Source of the DNA: Deltaproteobacteria bacterium
Lineage (GTDB): Bacteria > Myxococcota_A > Polyangia > HGW-17
Direction of reading: 5' to 3'
DNA: 7,726 nt
NCBI GenBank assembly: GCA_003249585.1
Contig: QKIM01000180.1
Location: forward strand, 1-7,726
The position numbers were made by a program, and so were the translations under genes. Position 1 is the stretch's first letter. Each line of letters opens with the position of its first letter. The notes beneath the pieces were generated by a model that did not search any database, was not told the origin of the DNA, and saw only the letters and a program-made list of their open reading frames with translations. Below, one piece after another: positions 1 to 7,457 of the stretch.

Positions 1-27
1 ATAGAGCCCCTCCCCCCTCTCCATTCC

Positions 28-77
28 CCATAAATTCCCTGGAAAATTTCCATAGGTCCATAAATTCATGGACTGAA
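28..77. promoter_or_regulatory. Candidate operator cluster upstream of the importer operon
   Basis: The 10-mer CCATAAATTC occurs at 28-37 and again at 58-67, exactly 30 bp apart, about three helical turns. Between them, at 40-52, lies a palindrome with 6-bp arms and a 1-bp centre, TGGAAA-A-TTTCCA. A further short inverted repeat, TTCA/TGAA (65-68 and 74-77), overlaps the candidate -35 box. This AT-rich block stands out in GC-rich surroundings. The repeats are seen directly; binding by a sugar-responsive repressor or activator is inference. No regulator gene lies in the window. Confidence 0.45.
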
Positions 78-97
78 CGGGCCACAAACTATACAAT
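69..97 (+). promoter_or_regulatory. Candidate sigma70 promoter of the importer operon
   Basis: A -35-like TGGACT (69-74; 4 of 6 matches to consensus) and a -10-like TACAAT (92-97; 5 of 6) are separated by 17 bp, the optimal spacing. Transcription would start near 104, leaving a leader of about 60 nt before the ATG at 163. The match is moderate, but the position is right and the operator-like repeats abut it. Confidence 0.45.
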
Positions 98-105
98 TCG
101 GGCCT

Positions 106-136
106 GGCCCGTCGGTAACCGCCGAAGCAACGGGCC
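106..136 (+). promoter_or_regulatory. Leader stem-loop and CGGGCC repeats in the 5' UTR
   Basis: GGCCCGT (106-112) can pair with ACGGGCC (130-136), enclosing a small inner dyad CGG-TAA-CCG (113-121). Nearby competing dyads are CGGGCC-T-GGCCCG (99-111) and AACGG-G-CCGTT (129-139). The core CGGGCC occurs three times (78-83, 99-104, 131-136). The pairing is visible; any effect on transcript stability or protein binding is inference. No poly-T tract follows, so it is not an intrinsic terminator. Confidence 0.3.
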
Positions 137-162
137 GTTCAACGCACAACCTGGAGCACGCC

Positions 163-1245
<1,083 letters not shown>

Positions 1246-1248
1246 ACC

Positions 1249-2598
1249 ATGGAGAAGCTCAAGGGATGGATCCTCCCGGCCCTGGGCATCATCGCCGTGG
1301 TCGGGCTCATCGCCGTGCAGACCTGGCTGCGCCACGAGGCCGTGTCGGGCAACGGCAAGCGGCTGGTCATCTGGCACTCCTACATCGGCAACGAAGCCGA
1401 TGCCCTCAAGAAGCTGGTGGCGCAGTTCAACGACGACCCCAAACTCAACAGGGGCTACCGCATGGAGATGCTCTTCGTCTCCTTCTCCAACCTGCCCGAC
1501 AAGCTCACCAACTCCCTCCCCCGCGGCCAGGGCCCCGACATCTTCATCTTCGGCCACGACCGCCTGGAGGACTGGATCGCCAAGGGGCTCATCGCCCCCG
1601 TGGACTACTACGTCACGCCCATGGAGCTCGGGGACTTCTCCCCCAAGACCACCGTGGACTCCCTGATCCGCAACAAGCGCCTCTACGCGCTGCCCCTCAC
1701 CGCCAAGACCCTGGGGGTTTACTACCGCAAGCTCCCCTCGGGCGACGACGTGGGCGCCCGCATCAACAAGCTCATCGCCGAGAACCGCTGGACCATGAAG
1801 GAGTTCAAGGCCCTGGCTTCCTCCCTCACCCGGAAATGCCCCTGGCGGAGCTCCAAATGTTACGGGCTCGGCTACCAGGCCGACGACGCCTACCACCACG
1901 CCCCCTGGCTCCACGCCTACGGCGGCGAGATCCTCGGCCCCCAGGGGGAACCCGCCCTGGTCACCGAGGCGGGCATCAAGGCCGCCCTCCTGGCCAAATC
2001 TCTCGCGGGCACGGGCTCCGACGCCGTGGTCCCCCCCGAACTGAGTTACCCCCTCATGGCCGACATGTTCCGCTCCGGTGAGATCGCCATGGTCATCTCC
2101 GGTCCCTGGTTCATGAGCGGCCTCGACCCCAGGGAGGTCCCCTTCGGCGTGGCCCCCTTCCCCACGGTGGAGGGACGCCGGGCAAACCCCTACCTCACCA
2201 TCGAGGCAGTCTACATGAGCTCCCGCGCGGGCAACAAGGAGGTCGCCGCCTCGGCCGTGCGCTTCCTCGCCGGCATGGAGTCCTCGCGCCTGAGGGCCGC
2301 CACGGCGGGGCAGATGCCCATCCGCGTCAGCGTCCGGGCCGACCTCATCAACGCATGCCGCGCGCCCGGCGCCGAGAACACCTGCCTGTACCGCACAAAC
2401 TTCTATGACGTCTTCTCCCAGGTGGCCCAGCACGCCGTGGTCATGCCCGCCACCAAGGAGGCCCGCATCATCTGGCCGCCCTACACCAAGGCCCTGGCCG
2501 CCGTGGTGCGGCGCGACGTGGATCCGACCAAGGCGCTCAAGGATGCGGCCTGGGAGGTCGACAAGTACCTGGGTGCCTGCCTGAGGAGGGGGAAATAA
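1249..2598 (+). CDS. Extracellular sugar-binding protein, MalE-like, with N-terminal membrane anchor (449 aa)
   Basis: This substrate-capture subunit (family 1 extracellular solute-binding protein) acts outside the inner membrane and delivers sugar to the permeases. MalE-like signatures are LVIWHSY (39-45), GPDIFIFGHDRLEDWIAKGL (95-114) and GEIAMVISGPWFMSG (277-291), the last matching the GPW segment of maltose-binding proteins. A hydrophobic helix spans about 8-26 after Lys3 and Lys5. It has no lipobox Cys and no good signal peptidase I site directly after it (VSG at 32-34 is a distant possibility), so an uncleaved anchor is likely. Cysteines come as two close pairs, C197/C204 and C370/C379, plus C444 near the end; disulfides are possible in an oxidising periplasm. 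GGAGG at 1236-1240 is 8 nt from the ATG. The stop TAA shares one base with the next start. The family is secure; maltooligosaccharide as ligand is inferred from similarity. Confidence 0.9.
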   Translation: MEKLKGWILPALGIIAVVGLIAVQTWLRHEAVSGNGKRLVIWHSYIGNEADALKKLVAQFNDDPKLNRGYRMEMLFVSFSNLPDKLTNSLPRGQGPDIFIFGHDRLEDWIAKGLIAPVDYYVTPMELGDFSPKTTVDSLIRNKRLYALPLTAKTLGVYYRKLPSGDDVGARINKLIAENRWTMKEFKALASSLTRKCPWRSSKCYGLGYQADDAYHHAPWLHAYGGEILGPQGEPALVTEAGIKAALLAKSLAGTGSDAVVPPELSYPLMADMFRSGEIAMVISGPWFMSGLDPREVPFGVAPFPTVEGRRANPYLTIEAVYMSSRAGNKEVAASAVRFLAGMESSRLRAATAGQMPIRVSVRADLINACRAPGAENTCLYRTNFYDVFSQVAQHAVVMPATKEARIIWPPYTKALAAVVRRDVDPTKALKDAAWEVDKYLGACLRRGK

Positions 2599-4295
2599 TG
2601 AAACGCACGAAGAAATCCTCCTGGTTCTCCCGGCACCGCGCCTCAGCCGCCGTCTCCATCCTCCTGGCCTTTGTCTTCGTGATCGTGGGCCTCTTCACGG
2701 TCCTTCGGGTCCAGACCCGCGTGCAGGAGAGCGCCGTGCGCCAGCGGGGCATCCACTCCCTTCGGCTCCTCGTGGCCGACTCCAGCGCCGGACTCAAACC
2801 CGACACCGTCGCGCGCAGCAAGGCCGAGAAGTTCTTCCTGCTGCAGACCATGAAGAAGTACGAGGGCCAGCTCCTGCGCTTTCGGTTCATGGAGGGCTTC
2901 GACCTGAAGAACCTGAAGCGGCGCTTCGTGGGACAGGTCCAGGGCCCCGGCATGGAGCACCTGCACGACCTGGCGGCCCGCGCCGTGGTCCGCCAGGGCC
3001 CCGTGGTGGAGTTCGACACCACCGAGAAGAACAACCCCAGGCTGGTGCTGGCCCTGCCCCTCCCCACGGGTGACGTGGGCATCGTCGTCCGCCCCGTGGA
3101 CGTCCCCCCGCCCCCGGCCCCCTGGCTGGGCATCTTCCTGCTCCTGGGGCTCGCCATCGTGCTGGCCGTGGTCCTGCCGCCCCGATGGGCTCCCCTGGGC
3201 GCCGGCGGCCTCATGGCCCTGGGCGGCGCCCTGCTCTTCGCCGGCTACCGCATGACCACCCTCGGCAGCGACTTCGCCATCATGGGCCAGGGCTTTACGG
3301 GCCTCACCAAGGGGTACTTCCCCCTGGCCTGGCTCACGCTCTCCCTGGTCCTCCTGGGCGTGGCGGCCCTGTGGGCCACGGGCCACGTGGGCCGCTTCTT
3401 CGCCACCATCAAGCAAAACCGCATCGCCTACACCTACATCCTCCCCGCCATGGCGGGCATGCTGGTGCTGGTGCTTTTACCCTTCGCCATCGGCCTGGGT
3501 CTCGGCTTCATGAACCACTGCAACGGGCAGTTCCAGTTCATCGGCCTCTCCAACTTCTGGGAGATCCTCTCCGGGGGCGGCTCCTCCATCACCAACCCTC
3601 TGAACTTCTACTTCACCCTGGGCGTCACGCTCATGTGGACCTTCCTCAACGTCTTCCTCCACGTCTCCATCGGCCTCAGCCTCGCGCTGCTGCTCAAGGA
3701 TCCGGCGCTGAAGATGAAGGGCATCTACCGCGTCCTGCTCATCATCCCGTGGGCCATGCCCAACTACATCACCGCTCTCATGTGGAAGGGCATGTTCCAG
3801 CAGCAGTACGGTGCCATCAACATCCTGCTCGACAACCTGGGCATCGGCGGCATCTCCTGGTTCTCCAGCTTCTGGCCCGCCTTCATGGCCAACGTCATCA
3901 CCAACACCTGGCTGGGCTTCCCCTTCATGATGGTGGTGAGCCTGGGGGCCCTGCAGTCCATCCCCGGCTCCCTCTACGAGGCGGCCGAGGTGGACGGCGC
4001 CTCCAAGTGGCAGCAGTTCAAGCACATCACCCTGCCGCTCCTGCGTCCGGCCCTCTTCCCCTCCATCATCCTCGGGTCCATCTGGACCTTCAACATGTTC
4101 AACGTCATCTACCTGGTCTCCGGAGGTGAGCCGGGTGGCGGGACCGACATCCTCATCACCGAGGCCTACCAGTGGGCCTTCAAGCGCGGGGAGCGCTACG
4201 GCCTCGCCGCGGCCTACGCGACCCTCATCTTCATCGTGCTGATCCTGTACAGCCGGGCGGCCAACAAACTCAGCAAGGCATCGGAGGATATGTGA
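2598..4295 (+). CDS. ABC sugar transporter permease, MalF-like, with extra N-terminal ectodomain (565 aa)
   Basis: One half of the membrane channel. The C-terminal part, from about 275, is a standard six-helix MalF/UgpA-type core: first core helix 279-303, the IGLSNF segment at 315-320, and the ATPase-contacting EAA loop at 461-480 (EAA, Gly467, LP at 479-480). Ahead of it lie a basic N-terminus, helix 1 (17-36), an extracytoplasmic region of about 140 residues (37-175), then hydrophobic segments at about 176-194, 198-217 and 241-260, giving about ten helices. E. coli MalF has eight and carries its large P2 loop after its third helix; here the equivalent loop (304-335) is short. The ectodomain, containing RLVLALPLPTGDVGIVV, vaguely recalls a PAS/Cache-like sheet, but I cannot assign it. 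A strong purine-rich Shine-Dalgarno lies at 2583-2592. Both flanking genes overlap it by one base. Permease identity is secure; the role of the extension is unknown. Confidence 0.93.
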   Translation: MKRTKKSSWFSRHRASAAVSILLAFVFVIVGLFTVLRVQTRVQESAVRQRGIHSLRLLVADSSAGLKPDTVARSKAEKFFLLQTMKKYEGQLLRFRFMEGFDLKNLKRRFVGQVQGPGMEHLHDLAARAVVRQGPVVEFDTTEKNNPRLVLALPLPTGDVGIVVRPVDVPPPPAPWLGIFLLLGLAIVLAVVLPPRWAPLGAGGLMALGGALLFAGYRMTTLGSDFAIMGQGFTGLTKGYFPLAWLTLSLVLLGVAALWATGHVGRFFATIKQNRIAYTYILPAMAGMLVLVLLPFAIGLGLGFMNHCNGQFQFIGLSNFWEILSGGGSSITNPLNFYFTLGVTLMWTFLNVFLHVSIGLSLALLLKDPALKMKGIYRVLLIIPWAMPNYITALMWKGMFQQQYGAINILLDNLGIGGISWFSSFWPAFMANVITNTWLGFPFMMVVSLGALQSIPGSLYEAAEVDGASKWQQFKHITLPLLRPALFPSIILGSIWTFNMFNVIYLVSGGEPGGGTDILITEAYQWAFKRGERYGLAAAYATLIFIVLILYSRAANKLSKASEDM

Positions 4296-5143
4296 TGAAA
4301 CCTTCTTCGAGAACCCGCATTATCCTCACCCACGTCTTCCTGATCCTCTTCACCATCGCCACCCTCTACCCGGTGATGCTGGTCATCCGCAAGTCCCTCT
4401 CCCCCGGGGACAACTTCTCGCGGTCCCTGAACCCCATCCCCCAGACCGTGACCCTCAAGCACTACAAAGACGTCATCGGCTCCCGCGACAGCGCCGGCCG
4501 GCAGCTCTTCTTCCGCCAGCTCCTCAACTCGGTGGTCGTGGCCATGATCACCACCATCATCGGGCTCTTCCTGGCGGCCACGGCGGCCTACGCCTTCTCC
4601 AGGTTCCGGTTCGCGGGGAGGGGCATCGGGCTGAACATGTTCCTCATTGTGCAGATGTTCCCGGCGACGCTCATCATGATCCCGCTGTACGTCATCATGG
4701 ACAAGCTGGGGCTGCTCAACTCCATCATCGGCCTGGTGCTGGTCTACTCCACCACGGCCATCCCCTTCTGCGTCTTCATGCTCAAGGGCTACTTCGACAC
4801 CATCCCCAAGGAGCTCGAGGAGGCCGCCTGGATCGACGGCGCCACCCGCTTCGGGATGTTCTGGCGAGTGGTCATCCCCCTGTCAAAACCCGCCCTGGCC
4901 GTCACCGCCCTCTTCTCCTTCATGACCGCCTGGAACGAGTTCATTTTAGCTGAGACCTTCCTCAACGAGGAGACGGCCTACACGCTGCCCGTCATGCTCC
5001 AGCACTACGTGGGCTCCCACTCCACGGCCTGGGGCAAGTTCGCCGCGGGCTCCGTCATCGTCTCCCTCCCCGTCATGGCCCTCTTCTACGTGCTCCAGAA
5101 GTACCTGGTCTCTGGCCTCACCGCCGGCGGCGTCAAGGGCTGA
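4295..5143 (+). CDS. ABC sugar transporter permease, MalG-like (282 aa)
   Basis: This is the second channel subunit, expected to pair with the MalF-like protein and the ATPase dimer in the inner membrane. About six hydrophobic segments are visible, the first at 9-30. The EAA loop runs about 175-195 (EAA at 176-178, Gly182, IP at 194-195) and is preceded by the LKGYFDTIP segment common in MalG. The C-terminus LVSGLTAGGVKG nearly matches that of E. coli MalG, whose tail inserts into the transport cavity, so a maltodextrin-type system is favoured. The reading frame stays open upstream to 4172, but the ATG at 4295 is preferred: GGAGG (4283-4287) lies 7 nt upstream, its A is the last base of the preceding TGA, and the protein then starts just before the first helix as in the family. 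It is last in the operon; no convincing intrinsic terminator follows. Confidence 0.94.
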   Translation: MKPSSRTRIILTHVFLILFTIATLYPVMLVIRKSLSPGDNFSRSLNPIPQTVTLKHYKDVIGSRDSAGRQLFFRQLLNSVVVAMITTIIGLFLAATAAYAFSRFRFAGRGIGLNMFLIVQMFPATLIMIPLYVIMDKLGLLNSIIGLVLVYSTTAIPFCVFMLKGYFDTIPKELEEAAWIDGATRFGMFWRVVIPLSKPALAVTALFSFMTAWNEFILAETFLNEETAYTLPVMLQHYVGSHSTAWGKFAAGSVIVSLPVMALFYVLQKYLVSGLTAGGVKG

Positions 5144-5440
5144 CCCACTCCCCTCGACACCCCCTGTTTTCCACACCCACGTGGGGATTTGTCACGATCC
5201 TGACCGGATCCGGACGATTGCAAGCCCATGTTTTGACATTTGTTTTCACTTTTCCCTCCTGTTCCCCCGGAACCCAGCCTCTCGGCGGTGCCAAAACGAC
5301 CTCCCGCCCCCCGGGAATTCCCGTCATGGCATCAACCGCTTTCCCCCCCATGTGGGGAGCGGGTCACCCCCCACCATGCGGCCGTGACAATACCTGACCT
5401 ATAATAACGGAAACGGCATCATGCCGGGGAGGTACACCCC
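5144..5440. other. Intergenic region between the importer operon and the radical SAM gene
   Basis: No credible gene is seen; the small open frames have no family resemblance. Short dyads are CCCACGTGGG (5176-5185), CCGGATCCGG (5204-5213), the 12-bp perfect palindrome CGGGAATTCCCG (5312-5323), and GTGGGG/CCCCAC (5352-5357 with 5369-5374). None is followed by a proper T-tract, so the operon's terminator is not evident and may be Rho-dependent. A lone TTGACA at 5233-5238 has no matching -10 box. The only good promoter element lies at the right end. Confidence 0.5.
5400..5405 (+). promoter_or_regulatory. Candidate -10 box for the radical SAM gene
   Basis: TATAAT at 5400-5405 is a perfect consensus -10 hexamer, placing the transcription start near 5412 and leaving a leader of about 29 nt that contains the ribosome binding site. 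At 17-bp spacing the -35 position (TGCGGC, 5377-5382) is poor, and the better GTGACA (5384-5389) is too close at 10 bp. The promoter may be weak or need an activator; the palindromes upstream are candidate sites. Confidence 0.45.
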
Positions 5441-6943
5441 ATGCGGCACCTTGCGGCGACAACGAAAAAACTGGTCCTGATCGAGCCGGGCGCGCCCGGA
5501 AAACACATCTACTCCGGCATGAAGCTGCCGAGGATCGGGGCCGTGCTCCTGGGCACCATCGCCCGCAACCTCGGCTGGGAGGTGACGGTCTTCGTGGAGG
5601 ACATCGCCCCCGTCGACTACAGTGTGGTGCTCGCCGCCGACGTGGTGGGCATCTCCTCCCTCACCTCCACCGCCAGCCGCTCCTACGCCATCGCCGACGC
5701 CCTTCGGCTCGAGGGCATCCCCGTGATCATGGGCGGGCCCCACGTCACCTTCCTCAGTGAGGAGGCCCTGGGCTACTGCGACTACGTCATCCGTGGCGAG
5801 GGGGAGGTGGCCTTCCCCGCCTTCCTCGGCCACTTCACCGACGGAACGCCCCTGGAGCAGGTGCCCAGCCTCTCCTACCATGGGCCCGATGGCGCCATCT
5901 TGGAGAACCCCATGGCGCCCCCCGTGGAGGACCTGGACGCCCTGCCCTGGCCCGACTTCTCCCTCATCCACGGATGGTCCCTCACCACCAGCTTCTCCAC
6001 GGAGCCCATCATCCCCATCCAGGCCAGCCGCGGCTGCCCCTTCGCCTGCAGCTTCTGCTCCGTGGTGAGCATGTTCGGCCGCAGGATGCGGCTGCGCAGC
6101 GTGGAGGACATCCTCGGGGAGATCGAGCAGTACCGGGACAAGGGCGTGCACCTCTTCTTCTACGACGACAACTTCACCGCCAACAAACGCTGGACCAGGG
6201 AGTTGCTCACCCGGGCCCTGGAGCGCGGCGTCCCCTGGCATTCCTGGTCCGCCCAGGTGCGCACCGACGCCACGGAGGATCCCGAGCTCCTTGCTCTCAT
6301 GGAGCGGACCCACTGCTCCAACGTCTACATCGGCTTCGAGTCCGTGAACCCCGAGGCGCTCAAGGAGATGAAGAAGCAGCAGACCGTGACCCAGATGAAG
6401 CGCTCCGTGCAGCGGTTCAAGGAGCATGGTCTGGACATCCACGGGATGTTCGTCTTCGGCTTCGACTCCGACACCCTGTCCACCGTGGACGCCACCATCC
6501 GCTTCGCCCTGGACTCGGGGATCTGCTCGGCCCAGTTCCTCATCCTCACCCCCCTCCCAGGCACCCCCCTCTACGCCGAGCTCGAGCGCGAGGGGCGGCT
6601 GCTGGACAGCGAGTGGGCCAACTTCGACACCCACCACGTGGTGTTCCGGCCACGGCTTCTGTCTCCCTGGGACCTGCAGATGGCCCAGATCCGCGCCCAT
6701 TCAGCCTTCTACAGCCTGACGCGGACCCTGCGCAACTTCGTCTCCCTGCGCTTCGCCTCGGGCGCCCTCTACCTGTACGCCATGCGGCTCAACCTCAACT
6801 GGCAGAAGACCAACGGCCACTACCTCAAGGCCCTGGAGATCGAGAAGGCCGTCGCCCCCGCGGGCAGCTTCTCCTTCTCCTTCACCCAGAGCCAGGAGCC
6901 CGTCTACCATGAGGTCCGCCAGGCGGGCAGCGCCTCCCGCTAA
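5441..6943 (+). CDS. Cobalamin-binding radical SAM enzyme, substrate unknown (500 aa)
   Basis: Two-domain enzyme of the B12-binding radical SAM class. Residues about 10-165 form the Rossmann-like cobalamin-binding domain, with KLPRIGAVLLGTIARNLGWEV (28-48), GGPH (98-101) and RGEGE (118-122), typical of this class. The radical SAM domain follows, with the [4Fe-4S] triad C199-xxx-C203-xx-C206 in the context SRGCPFACSFC and FYDDNF (240-245) downstream. Relatives include methylases and ring-forming enzymes such as BchE, HpnP and Fom3, acting on C-H bonds or rearranging carbon skeletons, generally under low oxygen. The start is supported by GGGGAGG (5426-5432), 8 nt upstream. It is monocistronic here, with its own -10 box, so context does not reveal a substrate; no link to the sugar importer is evident. 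Class is confident; reaction is not assignable from sequence alone. Confidence 0.9.
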   Translation: MRHLAATTKKLVLIEPGAPGKHIYSGMKLPRIGAVLLGTIARNLGWEVTVFVEDIAPVDYSVVLAADVVGISSLTSTASRSYAIADALRLEGIPVIMGGPHVTFLSEEALGYCDYVIRGEGEVAFPAFLGHFTDGTPLEQVPSLSYHGPDGAILENPMAPPVEDLDALPWPDFSLIHGWSLTTSFSTEPIIPIQASRGCPFACSFCSVVSMFGRRMRLRSVEDILGEIEQYRDKGVHLFFYDDNFTANKRWTRELLTRALERGVPWHSWSAQVRTDATEDPELLALMERTHCSNVYIGFESVNPEALKEMKKQQTVTQMKRSVQRFKEHGLDIHGMFVFGFDSDTLSTVDATIRFALDSGICSAQFLILTPLPGTPLYAELEREGRLLDSEWANFDTHHVVFRPRLLSPWDLQMAQIRAHSAFYSLTRTLRNFVSLRFASGALYLYAMRLNLNWQKTNGHYLKALEIEKAVAPAGSFSFSFTQSQEPVYHEVRQAGSASR

Positions 6944-7232
6944 AGCCACCACAGCCCTCCCTCCAGCGCCTGACAACAAACATCGCCCCACCCGAGAAAA
7001 CCACCTACGGCCACAGCCCCTCGCCCATGTCCCAAACCTGCCACGGTGCCCTAAGCCCCGATCTCCCGTCATTGCCGCGTCCCCGATCTCGCGCCCTCCA
7101 ACACACAGGGGCACGGCGACCAATTCAGGGGATGGTCCCACCTCGACACCTACCAATAATGCTCTTTCTTTTCCTGCCCTTCCACTTCACCCTTGACACA
7201 ACCCCCCTATCCGCATATAGATTTTCCCGCCT
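6944..7232. other. Intergenic region between the radical SAM gene and the tRNA genes
   Basis: No plausible coding region is seen. A 10-bp direct repeat CCCCGATCTC occurs at 7056-7065 and 7081-7090, 25 bp apart. A small GGGA-TGG-TCCC dyad around 7129-7139 has no T-tract. No clear terminator for the upstream gene is visible. The right end carries the tRNA promoter. Confidence 0.5.
7193..7221 (+). promoter_or_regulatory. Promoter of the tRNA-Pro/tRNA-Arg unit
   Basis: A perfect -35 box TTGACA (7193-7198) is followed after 17 bp by TATAGA (7216-7221; 4 of 6 matches). Transcription would begin near 7228, only a few bases before the mature tRNA-Pro end at 7233. The perfect -35, ideal spacing and location make this a convincing stable-RNA promoter. 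Confidence 0.75.
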
Positions 7233-7309
7233 CGGGGCATAGCGCAGTCTGGTAGCGCGCTTGCTTTGGGAGCAAGATGCCGGGGGTTCAAATCCCTCTG
7301 CCCCGACCA
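7233..7309 (+). tRNA. tRNA-Pro(TGG)
   Basis: Complete cloverleaf of 77 nt including encoded CCA. The acceptor pairs CGGGGCA (7233-7239) with TGCCCCG (7299-7305), with discriminator A7306 and CCA at 7307-7309. The anticodon arm is CTTGC / TTTGGGA / GCAAG, giving anticodon TGG, which reads proline CCA. The T arm contains GGTTCAAAT. It is first in a two-tRNA transcript, 21 nt ahead of tRNA-Arg. Confidence 0.97.
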
Positions 7310-7330
7310 AACGCCCCTCGTGGGTGTTGT

Positions 7331-7404
7331 GCGCCTGTAGCTCAGTTGGACAGAGCAGCGGCCTTCTAAGCCGTTGGTCGCAGGTTCGAATCCTGCCAGG
7401 CGTG
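7331..7404 (+). tRNA. tRNA-Arg(TCT)
   Basis: Cloverleaf of 74 nt to the discriminator. The acceptor pairs GCGCCTG (7331-7337) with CAGGCGT (7397-7403; one G-U pair), with discriminator G7404. The anticodon arm is GCGGC / CTTCTAA / GCCGT, giving anticodon TCT, which reads arginine AGA. The T arm is GCAGG-TTCGAAT-CCTGC. The next bases are CCC rather than CCA, so CCA is not encoded and would be added after transcription, unlike in the neighbouring tRNA-Pro. Its 3' half is the likely integration target of the recombinase gene that follows. Confidence 0.96.
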
Positions 7405-7406
7405 CC
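7389..7406. other. Putative attachment site in the 3' end of tRNA-Arg
   Basis: Tyrosine recombinases commonly use the T-arm to 3' end of a tRNA gene as attB, and integration rebuilds the tRNA while duplicating that part at the far end of the element. The int gene lies next to this 3' end, pointing at it, which is the usual layout. The exact core cannot be fixed because the second copy, if any, lies outside the window. The boundaries given are an inference. Confidence 0.4.
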
Positions 7407-7409
7407 CTA

Positions 7410-7445
7410 AAACGGCCAGTCTATAAGACTGGCCGTTTCTGTTTT
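7410..7445 (+). terminator. Intrinsic terminator after tRNA-Arg, probably bidirectional
   Basis: A perfect 13-bp stem, AAACGGCCAGTCT (7410-7422) with AGACTGGCCGTTT (7426-7438), has a 3-nt ATA loop and is followed by T-rich TTTCTGTTTT, ending at 7445. Six bases separate the tRNA discriminator from the stem. On the other strand the stem is followed by a short T-run and could also stop transcription of the converging integrase gene. Confidence 0.88.
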
Positions 7446-7457
7446 AGGACTCCCATT

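Noticed and set aside
4172..4294. Upstream extension of the MalG-like gene to a start at 4172
   Set aside because: It would overlap the preceding gene by about 120 bases and add a non-hydrophobic Arg/Gln-rich segment; the ATG at 4295 has a well-spaced GGAGG and the usual family start.
5171..5192. CCCACGTGGGG followed by ATTTGT as an operon terminator
   Set aside because: The palindrome has no room for a loop, the alternative stem is only 4 bp, and the T-run is interrupted.
5233..5238. TTGACA as a -35 box for the radical SAM gene
   Set aside because: No -10-like hexamer lies 15-19 bp downstream, and it is far from the good TATAAT at 5400.
5181..5387. A 68-codon plus-strand frame between the two transcription units
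   Set aside because: No Shine-Dalgarno sequence, no recognisable motif, and it overlaps the promoter region of the next gene.
5399..6700. A 433-codon minus-strand open frame opposite the radical SAM gene
   Set aside because: Same shadow effect; its composition is repetitive and the plus-strand gene has intact catalytic motifs and a ribosome binding site.
6909..7242. Plus-strand frames of 95 and 71 codons after the radical SAM gene
   Set aside because: Proline-rich composition without family features, and they run into the tRNA promoter and the tRNA-Pro gene.
7125..7310. A 61-codon minus-strand open frame with GAEGFEPPASCSQSKRATRL
   Set aside because: It is the antisense of the tRNA-Pro gene; this peptide is a familiar false annotation arising from tRNA genes.
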